This document shows, piece by piece, positions 24,823 through 35,400 of a stretch of DNA of 64,000 nucleotides. Position 1 is the stretch's first letter; every line of letters starts with the position of its first letter. The notes under the pieces are model-generated. The model had not been told where the DNA came from, searched no databases, and worked only from the letters and a program-made list of their open reading frames with translations. The translations under genes were made by a program, and so were the position numbers. The stretch is from Verrucomicrobiaceae bacterium (GTDB lineage: Bacteria > Verrucomicrobiota > Verrucomicrobiia > Verrucomicrobiales > Verrucomicrobiaceae): the NCBI GenBank assembly GCA_027486585.1, contig JAIXOU010000101.1, forward strand, positions 1 through 64,000. The letters run 5' to 3'.

Positions 24823-25980
24823 TTACTTGAAGAACTTTTTGGCTTTCTCGAAGAAGCTTTCTTCCATGGAACTGCTGGGGGTCTCGCCGAAGGATTTGGC
24901 GAAGGCTTCCAGGTGAGTTCTCTGCTCGGCACTGAGTTGGGTGGGGACGGCGATTTGGACGTGGACGTAGAGGTCGCCGTGACGTTCTTCACCGAGGATT
25001 TTGATGCCTTTGCCGCGTAGGCGGAAGGTGGTGCCGTTTTGGGTGCCGGAGGGGACTTTGAGATTGGCTTTGCCTTCCAGGGTGGGAACGGTGGTCTCGC
25101 CGCCGAGGGTGGCGGTGGAGAAGCTGAGCGGCATCTGACAGTGGAGGTCATCGCCTTCACGCTCGAAGAGCTCGTGAGCTTTGACTTGGACGACGATGTA
25201 GAGATCGCCAGCAGGGCCGCCTTTGGCACCGTAGTCGCCATTGCCACCGCTGCGGAGACGGGAACCGTCTTCGATGCCAGCGGGGATTTTGACGCGCAGT
25301 TTGGTGCGCTCTTTGGTGCGGCCACTGCCTGAACAAGGTTTGCAGGGGTCGCTGATGACTTCGCCTGAGCCTTGGCAGTCGGGGCAATTTTGCTGGATCT
25401 GGAAGAAACCTCGGGAGGAGATGACCTGTCCGGCGCCGCCACAGGTGCGGCAGGTTTTTTTACCGGCTCCACTGGCGGAGCCGCTGCCGGTGCAGGTTTT
25501 GCAAACGGCTTGGCGGTCATACTCGATCTCGCGCTCGGTGCCGCGTGCGGCTTCTTCAAGCGTGATTTCCATGCCGTAGCGGAGGTCGCTACCACGCTGG
25601 GGTCCATCGCGGCGCTGGCGCCCACCGCCGCCACCACCACCACCAAAGAAGGATTCAAAGACGCCACCGCCGCCACCACCACCGCCGAAGACTTCGCGGA
25701 AGATGTCGAAGGGATCATGGAAGCCGCCACCGCCCCCACCACCGCCGCCATTGGCAAAGGCTCCGTGGCCGTAGCGGTCGTAGGCAGCGCGTTTTTGGTC
25801 GTCGCTGAGGATGTCGTAGGCTTCACCGATCTCTTTGAACTTGTCCTCGGCAGTCTTGTCACCGGGGTTTTTGTCGGGGTGATGCTTCACCGCGAGCTTG
25901 CGGTAAGCTTTCTTCATGTCGTCGGCGGAGACATCGCGTGGGACTCCCAGTACTTCGTAATAATCGCGTTTGTCGGCCAT
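24823..25980 (-). CDS. dnaJ: Chaperone protein DnaJ
   Basis: This 385-aa type I Hsp40 has a J domain (4-70, [20 protein letters not shown], with HPD at 34-36), followed by an unusually pure glycine-rich linker with runs of eight to nine Gly at about 78-120. Four zinc motifs are [24 protein letters not shown] and CKPCSGSG. The C-terminal substrate-binding domains follow. It stimulates DnaK ATPase and delivers unfolded clients. It lies 33 bp downstream of grpE, in the same operon; dnaK is not in the window. The glycine runs create long spurious open frames on both strands. Confidence 0.97.
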   Translation of the reverse strand: MADKRDYYEVLGVPRDVSADDMKKAYRKLAVKHHPDKNPGDKTAEDKFKEIGEAYDILSDDQKRAAYDRYGHGAFANGGGGGGGGGFHDPFDIFREVFGGGGGGGGVFESFFGGGGGGGGRQRRDGPQRGSDLRYGMEITLEEAARGTEREIEYDRQAVCKTCTGSGSASGAGKKTCRTCGGAGQVISSRGFFQIQQNCPDCQGSGEVISDPCKPCSGSGRTKERTKLRVKIPAGIEDGSRLRSGGNGDYGAKGGPAGDLYIVVQVKAHELFEREGDDLHCQMPLSFSTATLGGETTVPTLEGKANLKVPSGTQNGTTFRLRGKGIKILGEERHGDLYVHVQIAVPTQLSAEQRTHLEAFAKSFGETPSSSMEESFFEKAKKFFK

Positions 25981-26013
25981 AGGGGGGAAGGATGAGAGAT
26001 CTTAGATTTGAAA

Positions 26014-26598
26014 TTAAGCGGCCGGTTCGACCATGACGGGAGTGTGAGCTGAAACGATGACGCTGGCGGCGCGCAGGAGGCGTTCTTTCTGTTTGTAGCC
26101 TTTGCGAGTGACGCGCAGGATGGTGCCTTCGGGCAGATCGTCGCGGATTTCCTGGGCCATGGCCTCATGGAGATTGGGATCGAAAGGCTTATTCAGAGCC
26201 TCTAGCTCGATGACGCCCATCTCGCGGATGAAGTCGGTGATCTGGCGCTGCACCATGCTCATGCCCATGAAGATCATGGATTTTTCGGACTCTTGACGTG
26301 CGGCTTCCAGGCCCATGTCAAAGTTGTCGATGATCGGGAAGAGGGCGCGCAAAAGGTCGGCGTTGGCATAGGCACGGGCTTCTTGGGCTTCACGTGCGGT
26401 GCGTTTGCGGAAGTTGTCTAGCTCGGCGGCATTCCTGTAGGCCATGTCTTTCCACTGAGCAGCGTCGGCCAGGGCGATTTCGAGCGGATCTAGAGGGGAT
26501 GCTTCTTCGACGGGGACGGTTTCTGCGGCTGGGATTTCCTCTTCAGGGGCAGGGGAGTCGGTGGGCTGATTCTTGGGGGTAGGATTCGGCTCAGACAT
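26014..26598 (-). CDS. grpE: Nucleotide exchange factor GrpE
   Basis: This 194-aa protein starts with an acidic, proline-rich region (EEEIPAAETVPVEEASPLDP), followed by a long helix (WKDMAYRNAAELDNFRKRTA). The beta domain carries the family pattern MVQRQITDFIREMGV, PFDPNLHEAMAQ and VTRKGYKQKERLLRAASVIV. It releases ADP from DnaK. It is the first gene of the grpE-dnaJ pair and has normal length. Confidence 0.97.
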   Translation of the reverse strand: MSEPNPTPKNQPTDSPAPEEEIPAAETVPVEEASPLDPLEIALADAAQWKDMAYRNAAELDNFRKRTAREAQEARAYANADLLRALFPIIDNFDMGLEAARQESEKSMIFMGMSMVQRQITDFIREMGVIELEALNKPFDPNLHEAMAQEIRDDLPEGTILRVTRKGYKQKERLLRAASVIVSAHTPVMVEPAA

Positions 26599-26702
26599 GG
26601 TGTTCGTGGTGTGGGGGTAAAAAAGAGGGGAAGGGGGGGATGACTATGCTGGTTTTTCAACCGCAATCAAGTGCTCTGAATGCTTGACTGTTTAACTGCC
26701 GC

Positions 26703-28145
26703 TTAGTTCTTCTGCAAGACGACGAGGGTGATGTCATCGTGGCCGCGTCGGCCATTGAGAAAACGATCCACTTCGCTGACGAGTCCATCGACAACGGCCT
26801 GTGGGCCCTGGCCGGCAAGGCTTGAAAGGGTGGCGTGAATGCGCTCTTCACCAAATTCTAGGCCTTTGTTGTCTAGGGCTTCATTGACGCCGTCAGTATA
26901 AAGAAGCAGGCAGTCGCCAACATCTAGCTGGAAGGTCAGGTCCTTCGTGACGCGCTCAAAGACCGTGCCTTTATCAATACCGACGGCCAATCCGCCGCTG
27001 TGCAGGGTTTCCACTTTACCGGTCTTCTTTCTCCAGACGAGAGGCAAGGTATGGCCTGCACGGGCCAGGGTAAGCCCACCCTCTGGCTGAATGACGACGT
27101 AAACCATGGTGACAAACATGTCTTCTCGGATGTCTGGATAAAGCTGACGATTCACGGCTGCCAGGGTGGTGGCAGGCGACGCGCCAGCTTGGGCGCTGAA
27201 ACGGAGGACGCTGCGGCACATGGCCGTGATGATGGCGGCGGCGGTGCCTTTACCCGAGACATCGGCGATGACGGCCCCCATGCTGCCATCTGCGAGGGGG
27301 ATGTAGTCAAAGTAGTCGCCACTGAGGACACGGGCGGGGATGTTTTTTCCAGCGATGGTGAAGCCTGGGATTACGGGTGCTTTGTCCGGTAAGAGAATGG
27401 TCTGGATGTCGCTGGCGCTTTTCAGTTCCGCTTCGATCTGTTTCTTTTCTGAGGCTGCCTGATGCGCCATGGCATTGGCTAGGGCAAAGGCGCACTGCTC
27501 AACGAGAGAGCGAAAGACTTCGAAGTCATTGGGGCTGAAGGAACGCTGGCCTTTGGGGGCGGTGACGGCAAGGATGCCGAGCTTTTTGGGTCCAAAACTA
27601 AGCGGACCGAGGATGACCGTGGTATTGGCCTGAAGATGACCGCCTGATCCACCTACACGCTCATCTTTGCAGAGGTCTTGAATGATCTCCACCTTTTGAT
27701 TTTGATAGATCCCGCCAACTAATCCCGCTGATAGTCCGACGCTGTGCAGGCGCAGAAAACTCATGAGTGCGGTGGCATTGCTCTTGGCCATGTCAGCGAT
27801 CCGTTCAGGAACATCAGCCAGAGGCACGCAGTGGTCGCTATGGTAGCGAGGCACGAGCGATGAGCCATGAGAGTCGAGCAGATAAAGGACGCCGCCCGTG
27901 CTTTCCATCACCTTCATGGCTCCCTCGACGATGAGCCGATACATGGACATGTGGCTATCTTCTCTGGCAATGGCTTCCCCTAGATCATGGAGGAAGCTAA
28001 ACATGCGCCGTTCTTCTTCCACGATGGCCTGCTCCTCATGAAGTAAGCGGGTAAGAGCGTCATTTTTGACCCGATTGGCCCGCAGTAACAGCACGATGAC
28101 CGCCACGAGCAGCAGGACAATGAGGACGATCAGAAAGGTATTCAT
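26703..28145 (-). CDS. PP2C-type (SpoIIE/RsbU-like) phosphatase with GAF domain
   Basis: This 480-aa protein has one N-terminal membrane helix (FLIVLIVLLLVAVIVLLL), a short coiled coil, a GAF sensor domain (about 60-225) and a SpoIIE-type phosphatase domain (about 240-480). The phosphatase motifs are ARVLSGDYFDYIPL, GAVIADVSGKGTAAA, LARAGHTLPLV, LLLYTDGVNEA and GHDDITLVVL, with the metal-binding aspartates. Such phosphatases dephosphorylate STAS antagonists in partner-switching regulation. The next gene upstream is exactly such a STAS protein. The frame also opens with a GTG at 28175. Confidence 0.9.
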   Translation of the reverse strand: MNTFLIVLIVLLLVAVIVLLLRANRVKNDALTRLLHEEQAIVEEERRMFSFLHDLGEAIAREDSHMSMYRLIVEGAMKVMESTGGVLYLLDSHGSSLVPRYHSDHCVPLADVPERIADMAKSNATALMSFLRLHSVGLSAGLVGGIYQNQKVEIIQDLCKDERVGGSGGHLQANTTVILGPLSFGPKKLGILAVTAPKGQRSFSPNDFEVFRSLVEQCAFALANAMAHQAASEKKQIEAELKSASDIQTILLPDKAPVIPGFTIAGKNIPARVLSGDYFDYIPLADGSMGAVIADVSGKGTAAAIITAMCRSVLRFSAQAGASPATTLAAVNRQLYPDIREDMFVTMVYVVIQPEGGLTLARAGHTLPLVWRKKTGKVETLHSGGLAVGIDKGTVFERVTKDLTFQLDVGDCLLLYTDGVNEALDNKGLEFGEERIHATLSSLAGQGPQAVVDGLVSEVDRFLNGRRGHDDITLVVLQKN

Positions 28146-28217
28146 CGGGAGGAGGTCAGGAGACGCTGGATTCACGGTGGCGGGCTACAAGCTCCGTCGG
28201 CGTCCCCGTGACGCGGG

Positions 28218-28751
28218 TCAGGTGGCGGCGGGTTGTGCCCCTGAGACTTCTTGTTCTAAAAAATGGATGACATCGCGGAAGCGCCCACGGTTTTCATGGT
28301 TCAGCTCGGCGAGAGTCTGGTGCGCATCGAGGACATGTTGGGCGCTCTCTTCCTTACACTTGGCTTTGGCCTCATTGCAGGTGGAGAGCTGCGCACAGGC
28401 CTCACGGCGTTCATTGGGCCAGGCTGTGCCTGCCACATCCAAGTCGAGTAAGTGATTTAAACCTAACTCAGTGAGCAATTGCTGATTCCGCTGGTTGGCA
28501 TTCAAAACACTCAATGAGCCGCCGCCATGCTCCATGAGATTCAGCGCGGTGCCTGTCAGCGTGCCGAGAAAGGTGGAGTCCATCATCGGACAGCGCTCTA
28601 AATCAACGACGAGATCTCGGGTGCCCTCGGCGATGATTCGCTGGAAGGCGCGCTTTACCTGAACCGAGTCCTGAAAAGTTCCGCGTCCTTCCACGCGTAA
28701 CCAAAAGAGTTTGCCTATATGACCGACGAGAATGGAAGTGGAGGGGATCAC
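28218..28751 (-). CDS. STAS-domain anti-sigma-factor antagonist-like protein
   Basis: The N-terminal about 105 residues of this 177-aa protein form a STAS domain: FWLRVEGRGTFQDS, DLVVDLERCPMMDSTFLGTL with the phosphorylatable serine in the DSTFLG loop, and LSVLNANQRNQQLLTELGL. The C-terminal about 70 residues are helical and unlike other STAS proteins. Together with the phosphatase 72 bp downstream it forms a partner-switching module. The cognate anti-sigma kinase (RsbW-like) is not in the window, so the target is unknown. Confidence 0.87.
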   Translation of the reverse strand: MIPSTSILVGHIGKLFWLRVEGRGTFQDSVQVKRAFQRIIAEGTRDLVVDLERCPMMDSTFLGTLTGTALNLMEHGGGSLSVLNANQRNQQLLTELGLNHLLDLDVAGTAWPNERREACAQLSTCNEAKAKCKEESAQHVLDAHQTLAELNHENRGRFRDVIHFLEQEVSGAQPAAT

Positions 28752-28877
28752 GGCGTCAGGTCAGTTGAGTTTAATTACGTTTACTGCCTGCCGCAGGGTG
28801 CATCTGGGCGCAGGGTCTCCTTGCGCTACGGACAGAAGAAGGTTTTATACTCACGGCGTAAGGGATGAAAGCTCGGC

Positions 28878-29372
28878 TTAGTTCCAGAGATTAGAGGCGC
28901 TGCTGACCAGTTCTTGATTGCCACGCAGGATCGACATTTTCCAGGCACTGACACGTCCCTGAGTAATGTATTCGGGACCAATCACTTGAAAACGCGTGCT
29001 GTTTGAGCGGTGGATGTCGGTGATCTCTTGTTCCTGAACTTTCGTGACGAGGCCACTGTTAGCCTGACGATACTCAAAGCGGACTGTGACTGGCTGAGTG
29101 CGGTCTTCGACCTTCCAAAAGAGTGTGTAGTAGTGACCCGTGCGTGCCAGCACGTCTGCCTTTGACACAGCCCCGTAGAGATAGTGATCACGCTCGAAAT
29201 TGATGGCTGGATCGGCGACGATCGTGGGCCTACCTGAGATCAGATGGTAATACTTTACCTTGGTGATTTTTGCGCCGTCGCCAACTTTGGTTGAGGAGCA
29301 GGAAACTAAGGCCGAAGCCATCAAGACCAAAGCGGCTAGACGGAGGAAAGTGGATCGCGATGTGGGGATCAT
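28878..29372 (-). CDS. Hypothetical lipoprotein
   Basis: This 164-aa protein starts with a lipoprotein signal peptide (FLRLAALVLMASALVSC), the lipobox LVSC placing the lipidated Cys at residue 25. The mature part is mostly beta-strand, with KYYHLISGRPTIVADPAIN and HYYTLFWKVEDRTQPVTVRF. No family recognised. It is divergent from cdsA and likely outer-membrane or periplasmic. Confidence 0.75.
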   Translation of the reverse strand: MIPTSRSTFLRLAALVLMASALVSCSSTKVGDGAKITKVKYYHLISGRPTIVADPAINFERDHYLYGAVSKADVLARTGHYYTLFWKVEDRTQPVTVRFEYRQANSGLVTKVQEQEITDIHRSNSTRFQVIGPEYITQGRVSAWKMSILRGNQELVSSASNLWN

Positions 29373-29553
29373 GCGTAGCAGGCATTATTCTAGCCTTCAG
29401 CGAGATGTCAACGACTGGGATGCAAGATTGCACTGCGGTGTCGCTGCTTATTTAATTCAGTGATTGGTTGTCAACTAGCGGTCTTCTTGACTCCTTGATT
29501 GCAGTTTGTCCGCCGCCTGCTCTAAATAGTCCGCTTTTTATTTTCTTCGACGC

Positions 29554-30447
29554 ATGAGTTCTCCAACAGCCCCCTCCCCGAGTAAGGGTCGCGTGTTTTT
29601 TTCGCGCCTCTTCAGCACGCTCCTGCTCTGGGGAATTATCTCGGCAGCGATTCAGTGGAAGTCTGACTGGCTTCTCATCACGCTCACGGGCTTCTTTGGT
29701 GTGGCTGGTGCCGTGGAATATTACCGGCTGCTGAGAAGCGATATCCATGCGCGCTCGTTTAATTTTCTCGGATTGTGCATTTGCCTGGCCTACTGGGGCA
29801 CGGTGATGTGGTGGGTGGTGCGGCATAAGGTGGCTCCACCGATGTGGCTGGATCTGGCCGCGCTGACAGCCAGTGTGCACGGGGCGTTTCTGCTCTGCTA
29901 CCGTCATCAGCTTGAAGGTATTCTGACGCTTCAGCGCATTTTTGCCACGGTATTCGGGGTGGTTTATACCGTGATCTTTTTTGGCTTCATCGCTCGGCTG
30001 ATGTACTTTCAGGGAGATGGGGAAAACACGACGGGGCTCTTTCTTGTGGTCTTCCTCGTCATGGTCACGAAGTTCAGCGACATGGGGGCCTACATTTTGG
30101 GCGTGATTTTTGGCCGACATAAAATGATCCCCCACATCAGTCCTGCCAAGTCTTGGGAAGGTCTGGCCGGTGCATTTTTGTTTTCCTTTGCCGCTGCAGC
30201 GCTGCTTCTCTGGTGGATCCCTGAAAAGCTGGCCCCGCTGACCATGCTGCATGGCTTAGCTTTGGCACCCGTTCTTTGTGCCACAGCAATCTCGGGTGAC
30301 CTGGCGGAATCCGTGCTGAAGCGCTGCACAGCCATCAAGGACTCAGGGCACAAGTTCCCTGGCATCGGTGGCATTTTGGATCTGACAGACAGTCTGCTTT
30401 TCACAGCGCCTGTGTTTTACTTTTATCTGGCAGCCATCGCAGGCTGA
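29554..30447 (+). CDS. cdsA: Phosphatidate cytidylyltransferase
   Basis: This 297-aa integral membrane enzyme has about eight helices and makes CDP-diacylglycerol from phosphatidic acid and CTP. The C-terminal family signature is present: FSDMGAYILGVIFGRHKM, PAKSWEGLAGA, GDLAESVLKRCTAIKDSGHK, then FPGIGGILDLTDSLLF. The usual PGHGGxxDRxDS is PGIGGILDLTDS here, with His and Arg replaced; I recall such forms in PVC-group bacteria. It is followed 3 bp later by dxr. Confidence 0.9.
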   Translation: MSSPTAPSPSKGRVFFSRLFSTLLLWGIISAAIQWKSDWLLITLTGFFGVAGAVEYYRLLRSDIHARSFNFLGLCICLAYWGTVMWWVVRHKVAPPMWLDLAALTASVHGAFLLCYRHQLEGILTLQRIFATVFGVVYTVIFFGFIARLMYFQGDGENTTGLFLVVFLVMVTKFSDMGAYILGVIFGRHKMIPHISPAKSWEGLAGAFLFSFAAAALLLWWIPEKLAPLTMLHGLALAPVLCATAISGDLAESVLKRCTAIKDSGHKFPGIGGILDLTDSLLFTAPVFYFYLAAIAG

Positions 30448-30450
30448 GAC

Positions 30451-31608
30451 ATGCAGACCCCTATGACATCTCGGCGTAAAGTTCTTCTCCTCGGCTCGAC
30501 TGGATCGATCGGTACTAGCGCCCTGAAGGTGGCGCAGGACATTCCTGATCGCATGGAAATCGTGGGTTTGGCCGCGCATAGCAGTGTCGAGGCACTCGTT
30601 GCGCAGGTTCATGCCACGGGAGTCAAGCAGGTGTCTTTGACCGATGAAGCGTCGGCAGCCAAAGCGCGTGCGCTTCTCCCATCTGATGTGACGATTCATG
30701 TTGGAGCTCAGGGCCTGGTGGATCTGGTGCGCGCCAGTGATGCCGACATGGTGCTCGTGGCAATCGTCGGTGTGGCCGGTCTAGCCCCAGCCATGGCAGC
30801 GATCGAAGAAGGCAAACACCTAGCCGTAGCCAGTAAAGAAATCCTTGTCATGGCAGGTGAAGCCGTCATGCAGGCCGCAAGACGTCAAGGCGTCAACGTG
30901 TTGCCTGTGGATAGCGAGCACAATGCCATTTTTCAATGCCTAGAAGGTCATCAAGGCAGCGTGGTGCGCCGTATTCTACTCACGGCCAGTGGTGGGCCAT
31001 TCCGCCAGTTGCCTGCGGATCAACTGCCGCAGGTTACCCTGGCGCAGGCCTTGAAGCATCCGACCTGGACAATGGGCCGGAAGATCACCATCGACTCCGC
31101 CACGCTCTTTAACAAAGGCCTGGAAATGATCGAAGCCCGCTGGCTGTTTGATGTGCCAATGAGCCGCATTGAGGTCGTCGTGCATCCACAAAGCATCGTT
31201 CATAGCATGGTCGAGTTTGAAGATCACAGCGTTATCGCTCAGCTGAGTCACAGTGACATGTGTTTCCCGATTCAGTATGCCGTCACTTGGCCGGATCGTG
31301 TGCCAAATAATCTGCGTCCGCTCGACTTTGCCAAACTGGCATCTCTCTCCTTTGAAGCCCCCCGCACAGAGGATTTTCCCGCGCTTGATCTAGCTCGTCA
31401 TGCTGGTGAAGTCGGCGGCACTCTGCCTGCCGTTTTAAATGCTGCCAACGAAGTCGCCGTGGAGGCTTTCCTCCACGAGCGCACCTCGTTCCCAGCCATC
31501 TGGCAAACCGTGGCGCGGGTGATGGAAAAGCACCAAGTCATCCAGCACCCAACTCTAGAAGCCCTCATCGAAGTCGATGCCTGGGCAAGGCGCGAGGCGC
31601 TGGTGTAA
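30451..31608 (+). CDS. dxr: 1-deoxy-D-xylulose 5-phosphate reductoisomerase
   Basis: This is a 385-aa enzyme of the MEP isoprenoid pathway that converts DXP to 2-C-methyl-D-erythritol 4-phosphate with NADPH. NADPH binding is shown by LLGSTGSIGTSALKV, and metal and substrate residues lie in PVDSEHNAIFQCLEG, LTASGGPFR, HPTWTMGRKITIDSATLFNK, GLEMIEARWLF and HPQSIVHSMVEF. It has normal length. It forms an operon with cdsA, an arrangement seen in many bacteria, where rseP often comes next; here it does not. Confidence 0.96.
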   Translation: MQTPMTSRRKVLLLGSTGSIGTSALKVAQDIPDRMEIVGLAAHSSVEALVAQVHATGVKQVSLTDEASAAKARALLPSDVTIHVGAQGLVDLVRASDADMVLVAIVGVAGLAPAMAAIEEGKHLAVASKEILVMAGEAVMQAARRQGVNVLPVDSEHNAIFQCLEGHQGSVVRRILLTASGGPFRQLPADQLPQVTLAQALKHPTWTMGRKITIDSATLFNKGLEMIEARWLFDVPMSRIEVVVHPQSIVHSMVEFEDHSVIAQLSHSDMCFPIQYAVTWPDRVPNNLRPLDFAKLASLSFEAPRTEDFPALDLARHAGEVGGTLPAVLNAANEVAVEAFLHERTSFPAIWQTVARVMEKHQVIQHPTLEALIEVDAWARREALV

Positions 31609-31651
31609 GGCGCAGAAGCGGACGTTAAACGGAAAGCCGAGCTGAGGTGTC

Positions 31652-32317
31652 TCAAGGCTTCATCACACGAATCGACCGTGCTAGATTTAATAGTGAAGCC
31701 AAGGCCTTTTCGGAAGACTGAGTTCCTGGCACCGTTCTGCTACTTCGATTTAAGATGGCTCCAAGGTGCTCTCCAATGTGTGTCACGATCACTAGCCAGC
31801 GCCCAGAGCGGAAAACAAAAACGTTCCTGGTCACCTCCGGGCGATAGGTGCGGATGTTTTCTGAACCAATTCCTTGAGTGACGACTACAGGAGATCCACC
31901 TGGAACATTGATAACGCCTAATGCGCCGCCACCACATTCCTCCGGTAGATAACGTTTGCTGAGCATTCGTGCTAACGGGCAGACCGACAGTATGTTTGGT
32001 AGGATTGCTTGATCAAGACTTTGCATCGCCTGGTCCTTTGCAGAGAGTTTTTGAAAGGCTGGCGGCAGCAGTTGGTTGTCGATCAATTCTACCTTGTATA
32101 GCTCACCGTCAAAATCGTTCCACCAGGACGTTCCTCGACATCCATGTCCTGTTTCGCGTCTAGATATCCATCCCAGATTCGAAGCTGGAACCTGACACGT
32201 AAAGAACCCATCGGGACTGGTGTAAAAGCCTCCAGCAGAACGTTGCGTTGCACAACTTGTCACGCCAGCCAGTAGTATAAAAATCAGCAGGATTTTGTCT
32301 ATTTTCATAGGTGTCAT
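31652..32317 (-). CDS. Hypothetical lipoprotein
   Basis: This 221-aa protein has a lipoprotein signal (ILLIFILLAGVTSC, lipobox GVTSC). The mature region begins with a beta-rich segment (GGFYTSPDGFFTCQVPASNL) and contains several cysteines. The later part has FVFRSGRWLVIVTHIGEHLG, which resembles proteins of the 'PsbP/DUF1795-like' fold; this is only a faint resemblance. The start could also be the ATG at 32308. It converges with dxr. Confidence 0.7.
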   Translation of the reverse strand: MTPMKIDKILLIFILLAGVTSCATQRSAGGFYTSPDGFFTCQVPASNLGWISRRETGHGCRGTSWWNDFDGELYKVELIDNQLLPPAFQKLSAKDQAMQSLDQAILPNILSVCPLARMLSKRYLPEECGGGALGVINVPGGSPVVVTQGIGSENIRTYRPEVTRNVFVFRSGRWLVIVTHIGEHLGAILNRSSRTVPGTQSSEKALASLLNLARSIRVMKP

Positions 32318-32416
32318 TTTAGCAGATTGAGATGTCTACGTTTAGATCCCTGTTCACATATCTTTTTAAAGGAGCACTTGTTCAGGCTTGAAGTCAGTGT
32401 CTCTTCAATCGCTGAA

Positions 32417-35400
32417 TTACGGAAGGGTCACCATGAGTCGCATTCTCCGGTGCAGGGCGGTGAGATTCTGGATGTCGCCTACCTGGATGGTTGTCCTGCC
32501 TCCGTTGATGGTGGTGACGATGCGGTTTTGCCCACCTGCCAGCCAGGTCCATGAAGCGGTGCCAACTTTGCGACCGAGGTCGGTCCAGTTGATGAGATCG
32601 TCTGTGGCTTGCACGGTGTAAGTCACATCATTGCGGGTCGTGTTCGCCGTTGTGAAAGTGATGACGAGCCTGCCACTGAGGACAGTTGCAGTTTGGTTGA
32701 TGCTACCAATCGGCATGGCCGCAATTCCATGGGTGGATGTGGAGTCATTGGGAATGGTATCTAGGGCATACTCCAGGAGATTGCTCAGTCCGTCTCCATC
32801 AAAGTCGGCGATCAATGCAGTCTGACCGCTGTTATCGGTCGTGCCAAAGTAGGTCTGACGCCAAGCGTTCAAGGCAGAGTCTAAAGTAGCGGTGACGGGG
32901 ATATCAAAGCTGCTGAGGCTGCCCGATGCATTGACATTGAGCCGCAGTGTGGCGGTTTTGGTTCCGGTTGTCGTGCTGAGAAGGCGGACGGTGAAGCTGG
33001 TGCTGGCACCTGCTTGAAGAGGTGCTGTGGGTGTCGTCACGACGCTAAAGTTAGCGGAGTTGGTGCCACTGATGGTGACGCTGAGGGTATCGATCCGACC
33101 TGTGCCGTTGTTGGCGGCGGTGAAGCTGCGATCCATATTTTGACCGGTGGCTCCAGCGCCTAACTGGAGGGGCGAGGGGGCATTGTTGATCAGAGTCTGA
33201 GATGTCGGTTGATAAGTCACCGTCAAACTCGGGGCCACAATTCGGACTCGATAAACGAGCAGCATCGAATCATGAGCTAAACCCGCATTGTAGGTGGAGA
33301 GCGAGCCTGTAGCGGTCATCATCCTTCCATTGGTCGTTTGGAAGTTATTGTCGTTCCCGATGAAGAGGAAGTAGTCGTTGGGATTGGCGGAGTCTCCAGC
33401 AGACACCAGTCTGAGAGACTCCCACTTGTCACTGAGAGTATTCGTTGTCCCATCACCACTGTTGATATTGAGACCAAATTTGGCCACTTCAGTGGTGAAG
33501 CTGCCGAGACCACCGATCATGTTCAGAGCCTGTGTCCAGGTGATAGCGGTGACTCCGGCTTGCAGCACGCCATTCGGTGCAGGTGCCGCATTCTCGGCAT
33601 TGTAGGCATTGCCTAGATTCGTGGCACTGCTGAGGTCCGCTAAGAGGATGGATTTAAAGACGGGTGGAGCACCAGGTGTGCCGCGACCATTGCCATCACG
33701 GGCTAACACTAACAGGGCCGTATTACTGAGGGCGGTGATGGAACTCTGAGCCCCTGTGCGATTCACCACGGCGCCATTGGTTGTCGAGGCGGTGTCGTCG
33801 ATGCGCGGTAACTGCATGACATACTGCGCTATCGGCGCAGAGGGGGTGTGAGTGCTGCTGATGTCATAGACCAGCACTCTCGTGTTGAAGCGGCCTTCAT
33901 TGCCGCTGCTGCTGTCTTGGATCGTCGCACTCTGCATCATGGCAAAAAGACGCGTGCCGTCAGGACTCTGTGCCAAGCCCTCAAAACCCTGATTATCACG
34001 CCGCCCATTGACCGGGCTTGCCGTGCCAAAGTCAGTGGTGCCAGTCGGGAAGTGGGGGATCAGAGCCTCCGGTACGCCGACTCTGCCGATGATGCGTTTA
34101 CTGCTATCAAAGTGGAGGATGGCTGGATTGTATTCGTCGCTGATCCAGCCTTTACCGCTTTCCGTGCTACGAGAATCCAGTACCAGTCCCTCAGTGCTTA
34201 ACGAAACGCGGTTGGCTAGGCTGCCGTCACTCTGCGTGGTGCTTGTGATGACAATCGGAACCTCGGCACCCCAAAGTGTGCCAACGCCTGTTGGGGTCAT
34301 TCCTGTGGTAAACATGGCAGGCGTGCCGGAATTGCCGTCATGATCATAAGTGAAGCGGTTAGCGCCAGAGAAAGTCAGGGCAATCTGATTCTGGGCTGAC
34401 GTCGCCGTGGCCGCGGTGTAAGGGGTGAAGGTGAAATTGAAGTTGTTGATGCGGGCGGCGTAGTTGGGATTGGTGCTGCCTCCGCGATAGCCGCCATCTG
34501 GTAGCAGATTGAAGGTGCCGGTGTACGTGCCGTTGCTGTTTTTTGTCCAACCCGTGATCGCCATGTCGGAGATGGAGCCGACGGTTTCTCCAGTCGCAGA
34601 ATCCAGCAGACTGGCGGGGATACGCCCAACGCCTTGCAGCCCGAGATTAATGAATTGCAGACCATTCATCGAGACGCCCGCAGTGCTCCAGACATCGCGG
34701 TTTGGATTCAAAACATCGCGGTTGGTGTTTGTGTAAATCGGTGAGCCGATTAGCGAAAAGGATGCGGTCGAAAAAGGTAATAGTGTAGTGCCGACGCCAT
34801 CCAGAACATCGGTCCAATTCGTGGCGATATTGCCAATGAGATTGAGGTAGTTTGCATAGCTAACTTGACCTGTTCTGGTCCCTTTATAGGTCCCGCCATC
34901 GCTGCTATCAGCTAGCTTCACGGCCGTGCTGCCAGCGTTTAGCCCTGTGCCTGCGAGCACGAGTGCGGGGTCGCTGCTGATGGCGGTAAGAAAGCTGACG
35001 GATTCATGCGTGCCGCCCATGAAAGCATAAATCGTGTCTGCTATGGTACTGATGGCGGGATTGCCATCGGTAAAGACGAGGCTGCCAAGACTGCTTGTAG
35101 CGCTGGTCTTGATCCCTAGGCTATTGATCACGACCACATTGCCTGCCTGAATGCCACCGCCCGGAGGGATCCAGGCAAACTCGCTTTCAAGAAAGTCTGT
35201 GAAAGCTCCACCTGCTCCGAGGTTGCTGCCATTCCACTCATTGTCAGAAAAGTGAATCACTGAGTTCTCTGGGATATCAGTCAGCGCCACAAAAGCCAAG
35301 TCATCATCACCGTCGGCGTTGAAGCCGATAAACGCAATGCTGCCGATGGCCAGGGGCGGTGCCGAGCGGAAGACATTCACCGTGTAGGTCTTTACTGTGA

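Noticed and set aside
24654-25862. 402-aa minus-strand frame overlapping dnaJ
   Set aside because: It is an out-of-frame shadow of dnaJ, very rich in Ser/Ala/Pro/Lys, created by the glycine-rich, GC-rich codons of the true gene.
25372-25995. 207-aa plus-strand frame opposite dnaJ
   Set aside because: It is the antisense of the DnaJ glycine linker and zinc region; the sequence is low-complexity Ala/Thr/Gly with no independent signal.
29452-30252. 266-aa minus-strand frame opposite cdsA
   Set aside because: It is His/Lys/Arg/Gln-rich antisense of membrane-helix codons; cdsA is firm by motif and operon context.
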